Shown in pieces: positions 12,501-27,500 of a DNA stretch of 64,000 bases. Made by a program: the position numbers and the translations under genes. A model generated the notes under the pieces. It saw only the letters and a list, made by a program, of their open reading frames with translations. It did no database searches and was not told where the DNA came from. Position 1 is the stretch's first letter, and the number at the start of each line of letters is the position of its first letter. This DNA is from Meandrina meandrites (taxonomy: Eukaryota > Cnidaria > Anthozoa > Scleractinia > Meandrinidae): positions 23,658,972 through 23,722,971 of the forward strand of contig OY855914.1 in the NCBI GenBank assembly GCA_963693305.1, read 5' to 3'.

Positions 12501-15500
12501 TTTCAAACAACGTTTCGCAACTGGCGATAAATAAATTTTATGGCGACAAAAATGTAGTCAAACTTAACTTTTCGTACAGGAAATGCATTTTAACGATTTT
12601 TGTGAGACCTTACTTTCAATTTCAAGTCTTCTGGGTTTGTAGAACAGGTTGAAACTGAACGTTTCACAGATCGTTCGTATGAACCGTTGTGCAATCGGAA
12701 GCCATCAATCTGGTCAAAAACTTGTCAAAAAGATGTCGGGTGGCTACGGTTCGAGGCGTTTGACTGTACTTAATTTTAATTATATTACATTGCCAGGCGC
12801 TTTTTACATGCCCCTCTGGCTCGGATATTGAGGGCAACCTCATCCCGCGTTTTCACATAAATAAAATAATTGATTTAACTTGAGACTTGCTTATTTGTGA
12901 TGTGGTATTAAAATTCATAAATAATATCTTACTTTTGGCATAAAATTATTTAGTACATATTACCTGGCAAATTATCATCTGTAGGTGGACCAAGAGCCAG
13001 AGCATGTGCCACACCCAGCTCTATTTTGCCATGACCCTCTTGTTCTCGCAGCTCATCTAGTTGGCTTATCTCTTCTCTCCACTTCTTTTCCAACTGCCTT
13101 CTATGAGTTTTGATTTCTTTTTCTTTCTGTTACCATGATAAAATAAAGCTCATTATTTTTACAATGAATGCAGCAAACGTATCTACAGTGATTCCCGTTA
13201 TTTCGAACTAGGTTACGCTGATAAAACCCACCATTTTAACAATGATTGTACACAAACGTATCTACAGTAATTCCCCGTTTTATCGAACTCGATTGTCTTA
13301 AACTCCGTGCTATCTCAAACAAAAAGTCATTTCGCTTGAATTTGGTCGTATTTTTCAGTCATTAATTGTAAAACTGACCCCGTTATCTCGAACTCAAGCG
13401 CTATATCGAACAGTTTGCGGTTTCCCTTGACCTAATCGTCCTAGTAGAACTCTAAAGGATTGTAGTCCAAAACTTACGACTTTATGCACCTTTAAGCCAA
13501 AATTCAGGGATTTTTTCTAGCTCGGAGAATTTTCAAGAATTTTTTCAAGAATGTCTTCTTTCGGTTTCGAAGTCGTCATGACGTCATTGTTAAGGGTCGC
13601 ACATGTCGCGAGGATGCGATGACAGAATTTATGTCCAATATAAAAGTGTTGGCGCCAAATCAGCATTATCCTTAAGAAATGTAGAAACAAGTTTAACTGT
13701 TTAGTACACGAGATGCTGTTTATAAGACAGTTAAAACGCAATCTAAGCGTGCAATCGGACTCCGTTCGTGGGAAAGCATTTGTATAATCTTTTTTTCGCA
13801 CGCGTCATGACGACTCCGAGACGTCGGATCATATCGTTAATTTTTGCTTGCCTATTATGAAATGCAAATGTAGTTGAAAGGGATTTAAAGATACTTGTCA
13901 GATAGTGATAAGTTTACCTTGACTTTATCAGCAAGAATTGCATCCAGTTTTCTTATTCTCTCCAGTCCCTTTCGTATTTTTGGATCCAGGTTACCTTCAG
14001 CACTGCTGTCATCTTGAGACTCGTCATGTTTGACTACATGACCACTTTTATCAGATGCGCCGGCGTCTAAAGTTTGTTAATTAACCCAAAAATAAATGAG
14101 TTCACTTTTAGTTATAAGTAAGGGACCGGTCATTATTTATCGCCTGGGGGGGAGCGGAGGATTTTTGGGGGGATCACATGGTTTTCTGAAGAACGAAGGG
14201 GGGGATCAGCCGTAATTGGCATGCATTAATGGGGGACCAGAAAAAAAAAATGAGAATTTCAGGTGGCGACGGGATCGCTGTAAATAACATAACAGTGTCC
14301 TGATTGATCGCCTCCTTTTGACGAAAATATGCTATTTTACGTTTGGCTTCCTCTCTTATTCAGGCACGATCTTATAAAAAAATAATCATTGGTTGTGCAA
14401 TGGCTTGAAATTGGTAAAGTTCTATATATATTTCAAATGTTAAAGTTCCATGTTTCAAATTCTCTAAAGAGTCATTTTAATAAGAGTCTATCATGTCTAT
14501 GAAAGCGTTCGTTCACCGAACGGTGCGGTATTATTAAAAACAACGACAACAGCAACAGGGAAAAGTATACATATATCCAAAAAAGTGTCGTACTGCCCCC
14601 TCCACTGACTCTTGGACGGCCTTCTCGTCAGATTCATCGACAGAATCCTCGCCCGAGCTTGACCTCTTCACCATTTTTTTTTCGTTTAGACTGGCAGCTA
14701 CCACCTCCATATTACGTCTATTACGGCTAAGTTTGTGTTTCTGAAAAACTCTATTTTCCAGTAGCCTTAACATAAGGATCAGATAAAGACGCCGGACTAA
14801 TTTCCCGGTAAAGTCAGCATTGATGGTTGCGACGCTTGTTAAACTAATTTTCGTTTTGATTGAATCAAAAACCTCTGAAGTTTCCCCTCTGGAGGTAAGT
14901 TTTTCTAGAAGCATATATGCTCTCTCTTTTCTCACTGTTTTTTTCACCTTCCTTTCTTTTCACGATTGTTGATCTTTCCCCATGCGAGATGGAAACGTCC
15001 TCGTCAGGCTCATTAGAGTTTTTTTCAGCTTCTTTGAGGCTTTCTAAACTTTTTCGTAGAGCGCCTTTACTCGCTCTTGAGCTTTCTGAAATTTCTTAAA
15101 ACAGTTCATCACTTGCGAGCAGTTTCGGGATGTGGTCTTTTGTATATAAACAGAACCTTTCGCTTGCTGTCGATGAACAAATCGGCTGCTGAATTCAAGG
15201 CTTCGGTTACAGTTTACAGTGATTTAAAGTGGCCAAGCAGTACTTACACTTTCTTCTTAGAGCCATCCGCGCCTGCAATGGATTAGAGGATTTACGGTGG
15301 TTGGAAAGGAAGGGGGGGGGGGGGGGGGGATCATGAAAACTTCCACCACCAACGAGGGGGATCATTTAAATGCTATATACTTTATGGGGGGATCAGGTGA
15401 ATGCTCCGGTGTAGCAACAAAAATCCTCCGCAACCCCCCAGGCGATAAATAATGACCGGTCCCTTAAACAACGTTTCCTGTAGCCAGAAGTTTAGCTGCC

Positions 15501-18500
15501 TTGAGTAATACAACGGATCACTTCAGTGAATATCTGTTCGAAAGGACCGTTATTCCCTCAGAATCTCTTTAGTGATATGCCACCTCGAACCTTCGTAATA
15601 TGGGATATATAACACCTGTTGTTCTTGGAGAAGTGAAAATATTGTTTTGAGTACGGGAAAGTGGAGAGGAACGAGGAACGGGAGCCCGGGAGAAAACGGG
15701 AGGAAAGCGGTAGGTGAGACGGCGGGAACTGGGAGAAAATGAGAAAAATTTCGGCTCATCCTCGGTGTAAGAACCTGTGAAACTCACCGGTGACGTAAAA
15801 CAAAGAACGAACAATACAACAAAGATCTGGCAAAACAAAGAGAAGGAAAACAATATCTCCAAAACAAAGAAAAATATCACAGGTTCTTACACCGAGGTAA
15901 ACCCAAAATTTCGCAACATTTCATTATATTTCGGAATAGATATGAGACAAAGAGGAGAGAATGGCTATGGAAAAGGGCGGGGGGGGGGGGGAGTAAAAGG
16001 TACGGGAAGCGGGAGCTCCAGGCCCCCTGTCCCCCTGCAAGGAAAAAAGAACAACGGCTCGCAAATTCGGGTAATGAGATTTTGTTCCCCAAACGTTTTT
16101 TCCACTTCAAAATTCAGCTACAAAATCGGAAACGATTTAACTGAGCTTCACAAACATCCCTTTAACTACGTCTGAGGTTTGCGGGGCTTACTTATTTTTT
16201 TTATTTTTTTCGGAGGCGGGGGGGGGGGGGGGGGGGCGTACGGTATTCTAAAAACTATTATTCAACAAATGTGCGTGTTCAGAACGATATTGTTATCCGT
16301 CATCCGTTCATAACAGATATCCCGCGATATACGTGGGCTGCCAAGATTCGTCAGAAGTCTCGCAAAGCGCTGCATATAACCACAGTTTTTCCACAAAATG
16401 TGTTTCGTCGACAATGTTGTTGAATAGCAAAATAATTATCCTGCTCAATCTTGCGGAATATCGTCTGATTTTAGCCAACTCGGCCTACGACCACGTCAGC
16501 CAAGTATCAGGCGATATTTCGCAACATTAAACAGGTTAATTGTTCATTATTGTTAATTACTGTTAGTTAATTGTTGTATTATTACCAGAGACTTCATCCA
16601 ACCCTTCCTCGTCTATTTCTTCCTCAACACTAACACTGCTGTTCGCCGTTGTAGCTCTTTCAGCCATGTCTTCCAAAACGACATCATTCTCAACTGGGGA
16701 GATTATCTATAACAGTATGAATAGAAATGGTCTGAAATCTGAACTTGCTGACATTAATTAGAAAAATATCTAACGTCTCGATTGAAAAACATTTGCGTTT
16801 TATTTTTATAATATATTTTTGAAAAGCGCTCATCATATCTCGTGATCGTTTGCTTTGTTCGCCCTAAAATTTGAAGCTTTATAACATTTTATTTCGATTG
16901 CAAAAATCAGAAATATCGGTTAAGGTCTACATGCCCAAAATTCGATTTAGAAAAGATCACCTCCGTTTCCCAATACCAGACTTTTCTCGGCCGTTCCAGA
17001 GCCCATAACTTTTCGGTTGCAAATCTGTTAGCAGCAGCCCGCGTATTTTCAATTCTATATGGTCGCTACAAAACAAAACGCGCAATAGCAGGTAACAGTT
17101 TTTTGTTGTCCTCAAGTTTGATGTAAGGGCCCCCTGTCGTCGCTATAAAAATGCTTTTGAGTTTCGCTAATCGGGCTTCTTATTTTAAAACTTAAATGCA
17201 AACCTCACTGACAAAATGTAACAAGTTTCCAGCGCATTTTTCTCGAGATAATTGGTAATGTGACCGATAAAATGCAAGGCAGTTGATTCAGCCATTAAGA
17301 AATGTTACCAATCAGGAAATTTTCCACACATTTTTCACAAGGCCTTGAATACGATAAGCAACGGCAAAACACAGACACTACTTCCGCATCCTGAGGAGTC
17401 GGCGGCTTTCCACAGGCCAACAAGACCCCATGTCCAATATACCCGCACTGTAACGATTCCGTTAAAGGCAAAATCAGTTCGTTCGATTCGTACGGATCGT
17501 TAAGGACCCTTGCGGTCCGTAGAGTAGAGTTTCAGTTCGTCCCATTGGTACGGATCGTTTAGGGCCATTGTGGTCCGTAGAGTAGAGTTTACGGATCGTA
17601 TGTTGCATCTTATTAAATCAAAGAGGCCATGTCTGTTAACGGATCGTTCGATTCGCAATTCGTGCATCTCATTAAATCAACAGTAAACAACTTTGGCATG
17701 TAGTTGAGTGCGGTTTGTAATTCTTGCTTGAAAGGGAATATCATATTCATGTATATTCCTCGTTCTAAATGTGGAAAAATACCAGAAATGTTTTCTATAA
17801 CTTTTAGCTGCGCCGAAGAACAGTCGCGCTAAAGAAGCCAAACGCAAGTCGGCGAAATTAATTGTGTGTTCGCGTGCGGTTCGTTATCCTTGCTCGAAAG
17901 GGAAAATTGATCGTAGCAAGAGTGCTAGCAAAAACAGACAAGATATAAGTGTATATGTTGTGGTTCAGTTTTATCCTTGGTTCAAATTGTATTTTCCTTT
18001 GTTTTAAACTCATTATCACACATTACCATACCCAAAAACAAAGGAAAATAAAATTTGAACCGAGGATAAAATTGAACCACAACATATATTCTTCGTTCTA
18101 AATGTGAAAAAAAAAAAAACACCAGAAATGCTTTCTATAAAACGCGTGCGGTTCGTAGTTCTTGCTCCAAAGGGAATATTGATCGTAGCAAAAGTGCAAC
18201 CAGTAGAAACAGACAAGATAAAAGTGTATCCAACAAGACTAAGATTCGAATTAGAAATATGATTCTCAAACTCTATAATAACTCAAAAAACCATAACTGT
18301 GATGGTAGTTTGGAAATTCGATCTCACCCCTCTGACGAACAAGCAAATTTACACTTCCTCGCGGTGGTCTAAGAGAATTTGGAAAAACAGAGGGAGAGAG
18401 AGAAAAAGACGGCAAAACCATGATAGGGCATGGAGGAAACCCGTGTGAAGAAACTGTAATATAAAGCAAAAACTGTACGATTTCTGCAATTTATAGTCTC

Positions 18501-21500
18501 CGTATTATGCAGTGCCTTTTATTTTAGCGCTGTATAAAATTCGCGAACGTTGCGCAAAATTGACGAGTGTATTTTTCCCAAGGAAAAAGCTTTAAAATAG
18601 ACGGAGAAAACTATGAGTTTAAGGCTTCCTGTGCAAAAAAAATTTCGGCTTCATCACTAGTGTCACCATTCTTTATTTTTGTTACGGCTAAATGTGAGTA
18701 ATACCAAATTACATTTGCTTTCGGTGGTTAATTTTAGCGGGTTAAAATTTCGTGACGGAAATGCTAACGATGCATGAAAACAACGAAAATAAAACACTCG
18801 CGAAAGTAAAAGATATCAGGGTATAAACCATTTTGAATGTGTTGATTATTAAAGATTTGATTTCCCGACAAAAAGCTCTTCTTTAAGGAAATTGTGATAT
18901 ATAAAAAAAGAAAACTCATGTAATTCTGACATTAAAAAACATCCTTTGAGTCTCGCTCCGTTATTTGACAAAACTTGCTTACAAGTGTGTTTTTCACATT
19001 TGTCGTGTTCCGAAATATCAGTTTGCGTTTAATAAAGGTAAATACTTTTAGTTTTCATAACAGGGATGGATGCAAATGTGAAAGGAATGAACCCAATTTT
19101 CTGTGCAGTCAAAAGTCTAAGAAATTAGTCTTTCTGATTCCTACTATTGGGTACTACCTGGTTTTCTATATCAGACCTCAGCTAACTCGGATTGGAAAGT
19201 GTGACGTGCAAACTTATGAATTCACCACGGCTAGGCCAGAAAATGTGCCCACAAGAACAATTTCATTGAATTGTTGTACCAAAATTATGTACGCCTTATT
19301 GCAAACTATAATGTTACTACTTCAAATGTCTTATCAAAAGAAATCGTTTCTAACAACATCAAATATTGTTACTAACCGTGTTTTTCATAAAAACAAAAGT
19401 GTCATGTTACAAACAAACAAAAGTACGCTTCTGAGTAAATATTTGTTAACGCTTTGTTAATAGTCACAAAATTACGTGTTGTCATGGTTTCGAATAGCCT
19501 GCGAACGCTGACGTATTTCCGGCTGTCGCCTGTCTCCGCGTTGTTTTCTCGGCGGAGACAAGCGACAGCCGGAAATACGTTTGCGTTCGCAGGCTAGGTT
19601 TCGAATAGAGTAAAAACTACATTGTTGCTTCTTCCGGGCACGCCAGGTGTTAATCTTTTGCATTGATGAATATTTCACATAAAAGAAAAGATCGCAAACG
19701 ATACATGTTTGCTCAGGAATTTTTGAGAGTTTGTGGCAAGAAAACTTCCCAAATATTGTGGGAGACTCCGTATCGCCCGCTGAAAATAATTTAATTCATT
19801 CGTAAAATTAGTCGTTTTGGCGTCTTGATCATTAGCGTTAATGTTTCACACATTTAATAATCTCGCTGACTTTTTCTTCAAATAACGGGTATTTGTGTTT
19901 ATTTCGAATAGTTTTGCTGTTACTTAAGCAATGACGACGGCGACGCCGAGGACAACGCCTGGTGAAAAATGAGTTTATATTTTACTCTAGAATCTCGCGA
20001 TTATTCAGATGTATTCAGCGTATCTGTCTGTTTAAGAACTGGCTCAAGCTAAATGTGTAAAGAGAGCATTCTACTCCAAATAGAAAAATCAAAAATTTGC
20101 CGTCGTGGTTCACGTTGTCCAGAATACGCAGAATTGAGTCATTTCACGTTGTTCTTTTGCAGAGAACGGCTAGGAAATGTACCAAGACTTCAAACGCACG
20201 TGCAGAGCTATTGTTCTGCTCATTAAACTTTTGTTTGGTGACGTTCTCGTTGCCGTTGCCGTCGTAGCTTGCTTAAGCTCCCTAATATTAAATCAACCAC
20301 GATCGATACGGGCAACAGAATAAGAACTTGTCATTCCGTGACAATTAAATAATTGAATAAGTTTTTGTTTTTCAATGGAATGAAAATTGCCTTTTGAACG
20401 AAACAAATCTTTGTTGAAAGAGTTCTGACGTGCACTCTTAAACATGCGCTAATAATTCTCTCCCGCTACCTAAAATCCAATATCCAACAATCCGAAACAT
20501 TTCTCAAAAAATTAACTCTTGCACGCATTGCGTGCCTATGTTTCGGAATATCCTGAAACACATGGATCACAGACGGCGGTATTTCATTTTCCCACGAAAT
20601 TGAAAGGTGAAAAATTACAGTATATTGTTCGAATTAGTTTGCAATTTTGCAAACAAATAATAGAAAAAAGTGAATGAATGATTGAGTATGTAATGTTGGA
20701 TTGTTATGATTATCTACTCGGCGTTCCCGTAGTCTTGAAAACGGGTTCTTAAGAGTAATTTGTTGGCAGTAAAAAAACTTGAAAATCTTCTAAAAATCAC
20801 TTTTCCTTGCCTTGCCAATATTGAGGGTTTGAATTGGGTTTAACTGTTGTCTGAGAATTGGTCTAAATTTTAACTGTCAGCTGAGAAACAGCCTTGGAGA
20901 GTTGGATTCCCTCTTTAAATAAAATTGTTATTATCATATTATAGAAATGACGCGTTTGTAAGTCATATCTGGTATCTGAGATCTACAAAGTGTACTGATA
21001 GCCGATTAAGTCCCAAGAGTGACCAGCATCAAATCTCTTCTCACAATATCAATACTTAATCAAAAGAAAAGATTTGAGAATCAAAAAAATGATCATCAAA
21101 GGAAAATTGTTTTGATCTTGTAACAAATTCTCCCAGCTAATACCAGTAAGAAAATATATAGAGAGCAGTCAGAAGAATTTGTATGTGGATATTGGGGCCT
21201 CAAGGGTTAACTCAAAACTGAACCTGATTCTAGCTTCACCGACCGGTCTAAGAACACTGAAGTGGTCTTTGTTAATTTTCTTTCGTTCTTTCTCTTTTTT
21301 TTTCAGGTTAGCAAAACTGCAATCCGCCTGAAATTCTTCATGTTTCTTCGTGACGCCGCGGGTTTTCAGAAAATAATACTTGAGTCTAATATTATAAATT
21401 ACGCTGGAGTTTCACTTCTTTCTGGATGTACAACCCACGTATGATCTTCCACTTGTTTTCTCCTTCAGAAAGACAGCGCTTTGTTGAACTTTAGCAGAAT

Positions 21501-24500
21501 CTGTTTACATACTCGACTCCGACTAGTCTCCAAATCAATAACAAACGCTTTCAGTGTAAAAGAAAACTCACAAGGAAAATTGTGCTTGCCCATCTCGACA
21601 CAATAAACCCAGACTGTGATGCAGGTTAAAAAAGGAGTTTTAAAATTTCAGTATTTTAGAAAATGAAAAATCTGAAATGAAATCTAACTGGAAATTTTCA
21701 TTTTCGAACTTCCCAAAGCAACGTCCGTTTTTACGTTTTACGGATATCCGGTATACGTATTTTTACTTTCCAAAGCTAACAGGATAAAATAAGCTTGACA
21801 GTAAAGCTCACTCCAAATACAAGACATTCAAGCTGAAGAATACGTGTTGGTCTTTATCGGTCATTTATTTCAACTGACTTTGGCGTGGTGAGTAAAACTT
21901 CTCTTGTATTGTGTGCCTTAACAGAGGGGGACATTGAGGCTACAGTATTGCGGTACTGAGCAATTCTTCATGCAGTATTTCGGTAATTTCAATCTTTAAT
22001 TGCGGTATTGTATTTTTCAAACCTGCGGGATGAGTTTTCTTTATGTTTATTTGGAAGCGGTGCATCAATTTTATTGTTTTAACGACCAGTTTAATGTCGT
22101 GTCATTGATCAGTTCACGGTCTTGCCGCTCGTTTTTGCTTCGATTTTAATTTGCCCTCGCAACAACGAAACCGTGAGCTCTTGCGTTATTTGCCGATTTT
22201 TCGGTATTGCGGTGTTCGGCACCCCGATTGTCCCCCTCTTTATCATGGTTGCCAGTTTCACTAAATAGCGAAATATCTTTTTATTTTTTCATCAAGAGAT
22301 TTATGCATAAAACTAGCCATTGTAATAAGTTTTAAGTGAAATGTGTACGTAGTTTAAAAAAGCCCGTGCTAATAGTTTATCCATATATGAGATCATTCAG
22401 TGAATGGGCACTCACTCTAGCGTTAAAAGGAGCTTTGCTGAGAATATTTTCCTTAAGTGGGACAACACCATACCGATATACCGCATTCGAAGTAAACAAG
22501 CAGCATGTTTACGACTGAGGTAGTTGTCAATCTTAAAAGATAGATTACGAACGACAAACTAGTAAAAATGTGCCATTTTTTTCGAGATATGGTCACTTTT
22601 CGTGACGGAACCCCTTCAACGAGATTCCAATTTATTCATGAAAAGTTTTCGTTTAGCCAAAATTTATTCGTACATTCCAACATTCGTGAATTGAACAGCG
22701 AAAGGGAAATGCCGAGTGCAAATTGAAACAAATCAACTCGTACTCTCGCAATGAATTCATCGCAAAAGTTGTAGAAAAAAATGCTATTTGCATTCACAGA
22801 AGAGCGCAGAGACAAGGCAAGGTTCTGCAACAGCATTCCAAATCTGCGCATTATATCTCTTTGCATTTTGTGCACTGAAAAAAGAAATGGAAAGCACTTA
22901 GAAGCAATATAATATAGAGATTTCATGTGAATTCCAGAGTACTTAAGTGCGTGTTTTATTGTTTATTTAAGGTGGCCCGCGGCTATTTCTGGGAACGGAG
23001 GTGCTCTTTTCTAAATCGAGTTTTCGGCATGTAAACGTTAACCGATTTCTCTGATTTTTGGCAATCGAAATAACAAATGTTCACATTTTATAAAGCTTTG
23101 AACTTTAGGGCGAACAAAATAAACGAACACGAGGTATTAGCGTTTTTAAAAAAATCAATTTATGAAAAAAACGCGAATATTTTCCAAACGCGACGATAGA
23201 TTTTTTTCTAATTAATGTCAACTAGTTCAAATTATCCAAGTTTTAATGTGAGCAAGTTTCAACGAAATCCGCTGGGTAGAAATTGCTGCACAGTTGACTG
23301 TTGAATTTTTGCTTCAAAATATTATTCTTGTGTATAATTGGGAGCTGTTACAACAAAGTTTAAGTAATGCTAAGATCCCATGGATTATTTGAAAGCTTAA
23401 TGCCAGCTAAAACGTTGCTGAAAAGTATGGAAAGTTCGGAAACTCCCAGCAAAAGTTGTAGACAAATGAAGCAGAAGAGGTTTACGGTGCGTAAATTGTG
23501 AATTTAAAAATATCCATTTTTTTTAGAATTAAAAAAAATCTACCGATTTTTTTCTTTAATTTTCAAGTATGAGAAAATACAGCATATGTGCAAACGACTT
23601 TATCTAGTTCCGTCTGTCTAGTCTCGATGAAACTCGTCGAATGTGGCTCGCCAAGATAGCTACTTCTCGTCTTCCATTTTGGAGCGCTTTGAAAATGCTC
23701 TTGTTACAGTAAATTATTCAAACTTGCCGCATTCTCAAGATTATTTAGCACCTGGAAATAAACATGCCACGGATAAAATTGCGGCTGAGCTTTGTATTCA
23801 TGCATTTTATTTAGCAATGAATGGGGCATGTGGCGTGGTATGTTCAATTCCAGGTGCTAAATAATCTTGAGAATGCCGCAAGTTTGAATAATTTACTGTT
23901 ACGCGAGGGTTTCCAAAGCGCTTCAAAATGGAAGACGCGAACTAGCCATCTTGGCGAGCAAAATTCGACGCGTTTCATCGAGATTAGACACACGAAACTA
24001 GATAAAGCCGTTTGCATACATGCTGTATTTTCTCATACTTAAAAATAAAAGAAAAAAAATCGGTAGATGTTTTTTAATTCGAAAAAAATGAATATTTTAA
24101 AATTCACAATTTACGCATCGTAAACCTCTTCCTCTTCATTCGTTTAAAACTTTTTCTAGGAGTTTCCGATCTTTCCATACTTTTCAGCAACGGTTTAGCT
24201 GGCATTAAGCTTTCAAATAATCCATTGGATCTGAGCATTACTTAAACTTTGTTGTAACAGCTTACAAATATAAGAAAAAAATCCGTAGTTTTTTTTAATT
24301 CGAATTTACGCACCGTAAACCTCTTCCTCCTAATTTGTTGACAACTTTTATTTGCTAGGAGTTTCCGATCTTTCCATACTTTTCAGCAACGTTTTAGTTG
24401 GCATTAAGCTTTCAAATAATCTATGGGATCTTAGCATAGCTTGAACGTTGTTGTAGCTCCCAATTATACACAAGAATAATATTTCGAAGCAAAACTTCAA

Positions 24501-27500
24501 CAGTCAACTGTGCAGCAATTTCTACCCAACCGATTTTGTTGAAACTTGCTCACATTAAAACTTGGATAATTTGAACTAGTTGACATTAATTAGAAAAAAA
24601 TCTATCGTCGCGTTTGGAAAAGATTCGCGTTTTTTTGATAAATATATATTTTCAAAAGCGCTAATATCTCGTGATCGTTTGCCGTGTTTGCCCTATAATT
24701 TAAAGCTTTATAAAATTTGAACATTTGTTATTTCGACTACCAAAAATCAGAAAAATCGGTTGAGGTTTACATGCCGAAAACTCGATTTAGAAAAGAGCAC
24801 CTCCGTTCCCAAAAAATAGCCGCGGGCCACCTTAAATACTTTGGTTTACAAGAAGATGGAAGCAACCGTAAACCAAGATAATCACTTCGAGTGAGAACGT
24901 TCAAAGCAAAGCTGCAAATTTGTTTTAAGAGATCTATTAAAAATGAAGGTGTTTGATGTACCAAAAATTTAGACAAAAAAATAAAACAGACTCGCAACAA
25001 TTTCCTTCTACACGCGGATCGACGGGTTTGGCCTTCAAAAGTGCAGAGATTACGAACCTTTGCGATAAATTGAGCGGATCCGATCGCGGATTAGCCGAGA
25101 ATTTTGGCCGGGATTCCGAACTCATCCTGTATTGAAATTCCGACCGTGGATAACAAACAAAGTTCGGATAACGGACCTGTGGTTGGCCTTGGTCGTGGCA
25201 GTTGGCATTTTGTCCTTCTCTGATTTTGTTTTCGGACAAGACTCATACAACCTTTGTAAAAAAATGTAAATACAATGTAAATACAATTTTAATGTCCATA
25301 CGTGGGACGAGGTTACCCTCAATGTCCGAGCCAGAGGCTCATGTATAAGACGTAGGACAGTACCAGATCGAATTGGAATTTAGCAGTGTTGATTTTTGCG
25401 GAGGGATGAAAACCGGAGAACCCGGAGAAAAACCCTCGGAGCGAGGACGAGAACCAACAACAAACTCAACCCACTCCGGGTCCGGGAATCGAACATCGAA
25501 CCCGGGCCACATTGGTGGGAGGCGAGTGCTTTCACCACTGCGCCATCCCCGCTCCCCCGCTCCCTCTGACCTCGTTATATTGGAATTTCACACCTGAACA
25601 AGACAGACAAGCATTATGCCACGCTTTTAAAAATATTCACATAAAAGAAAAAGCAACATCTGCCTTGCATTGCAGTGAAAATAGTATGGGTAATCAAATG
25701 GTGACGAGTGAAATTAGGAAATAATTTCACTTGCGTTTTGTCAAAATTCTAATAATTATGAGAATTTTGACAAAACGCAAGTGAAATTATTTTCTTATTT
25801 CACGAGTATACCATTTGATTACCTTTTAATATCATGGGTGACAAATTACGCTTACAATCGTTGGCTTTTTCTTTTTAGTTCTTTATGGTATCGAGAACCC
25901 CAATAGGCTCGATTACCAGCTGCTGTTCGGGGAATGAGCCCGCGCTCCACCCCGGGGAGGAAAGACCGAACACGAGAGGACGGCAGAAATCGAGCCTATC
26001 TTAAAGCTTTAACTTTGTACATTTTCGCTTGAATTTCATCTAGGCCAGTTTGCTTTGGTCCCGTAGTAAACTTTTAGCGGTAATTTACATTTCAAAACGT
26101 GAAAACGACTTAAAAACAAGTAGCCTGCCAGTTACGTGAATAGCATCGAGCGGATTTTTGAGTGTTTTACAAGTGCGCTGTTTTCAGTTCATCCATGACA
26201 AATTATAGTCAATAGTCAGGTCAATAGTGTAATGAGCATTCAACAATACTCAACTTTGAAACATAAACAGCAAGAAGGATTCTAAATTTTGCCGACAAAT
26301 TTAGCCGAAATGTATACTTTAAACTTTTTAACGCTTGGGGTTCTCGATACCATAAAGACAGCGGCTGGTAATCGAGCCTAGCTTTAAGACCATCTTTTGA
26401 AAACCTGTACGCTATCTTGGCACTGAGACATGGGAAACGTTGCCATGGCAATTTTGCAATTTCATACGTGAAATTATAAATTAGCGCTAAAATTTGGCGC
26501 AAAACTTAATATAAGGAGTAATTTGTCAACCATATTTTCAAGAGATGCAGATACTTATTTGACCGAAATAAGTTGCACACTTAGCATGCATCGGTGGATT
26601 GGTGTTCCCTATTCATTCCCCTCCACTGTTTATTTTTCAGTTGCACTAACACGGATTGAAGCAGGCGTCATGAACAACATAGAAGAACTCATACGCGCCA
26701 TCGGTATAGCATTAATTGTTGCCACTTTCCTTCTCAACACCGCTCGTGCACTAAAAGCCATCGAGCTATGCAAAGAAAGCTTGGTTCTGCTAAATAATAA
26801 CCTGCCAAGTATAAGAAAGCAGGTCAGCAAATTGTTTTACAGACACATCTATGGAACACTGTACGAAGGGTACTGTCGTATTCACGATAATACAAATGCA
26901 ATAACATATGGCAGAAAACTTCTCGACATTTACTGCGAGTGTGGTATGACAGTACAAGAAGGGTGGTTAAGTATAACATTGGCACTGAACTATCACAGTC
27001 AAAAGAAGTATCTTCAGGCAAAAGAACTTTATGAGAGAGCAGTGATAAAAATTGGAGACAGAAATGGAGAAGCATTGGCATATTTTAACCTAGGATTTGT
27101 GGTCTCGCTTCTCGGCGACTGTTTCAAGGCTAAAGAATATCACGAGAAATCACTTGCCATCCACATAGAAATTGGCGACAGAGCAGGAGAAGCAGAAAAT
27201 TACAGAGGCCTAGGAATCGTGTTTCAATCTCTCGGTGACTATGTCAAGGCTAAAGAATATCTCGAGAAATCACTTGCGATAAATATTGAAATTGGTGACA
27301 GAGAAGGAGAAGCAACAAATTACGGAAACCTAGGAACCGTGTTTCAATCTCTCGGTGACTATGTCAAGGCTAAAGAATATCATGAGAAAGCACTGGCGAT
27401 CAATATTGAAATTGGTGACAGAGAAGGAGAAGCAACAAATTACGGAAAGCGAGGAATTGTGTTTCAATCTCTCGGTGACTATGTCAAGGCTAAAGAATAT

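Larger units (their letters stand above)
3945..15602. repeat. Outer duplication, copy A (part paired with copy B in this window)
   Basis: Sequence from about 3945 is collinear, in the same orientation, with 53188-64000. The two match by eye over most of their length, with scattered substitutions and several clean insertions in one copy only (A: about 4665-4990 and 14121-15464). The matched block holds the last two SLC25A26 exons and the last ten FSIP1 exons. Copy B is cut by the window edge, so copy A probably extends to about 53187. Confidence 0.9.

Noticed and set aside
18975..19460. 161-codon ORF
   Set aside because: It spans the left boundary of the inner duplication. The unit 2 version diverges and stops early at its junction, and no domain is recognisable.
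26523..26669. Longer N-terminus for TPR-CHAT gene 1
   Set aside because: The segment precedes a good splice acceptor, and the gene 2 equivalent is a different length with altered residues. The shared ATG is better supported.
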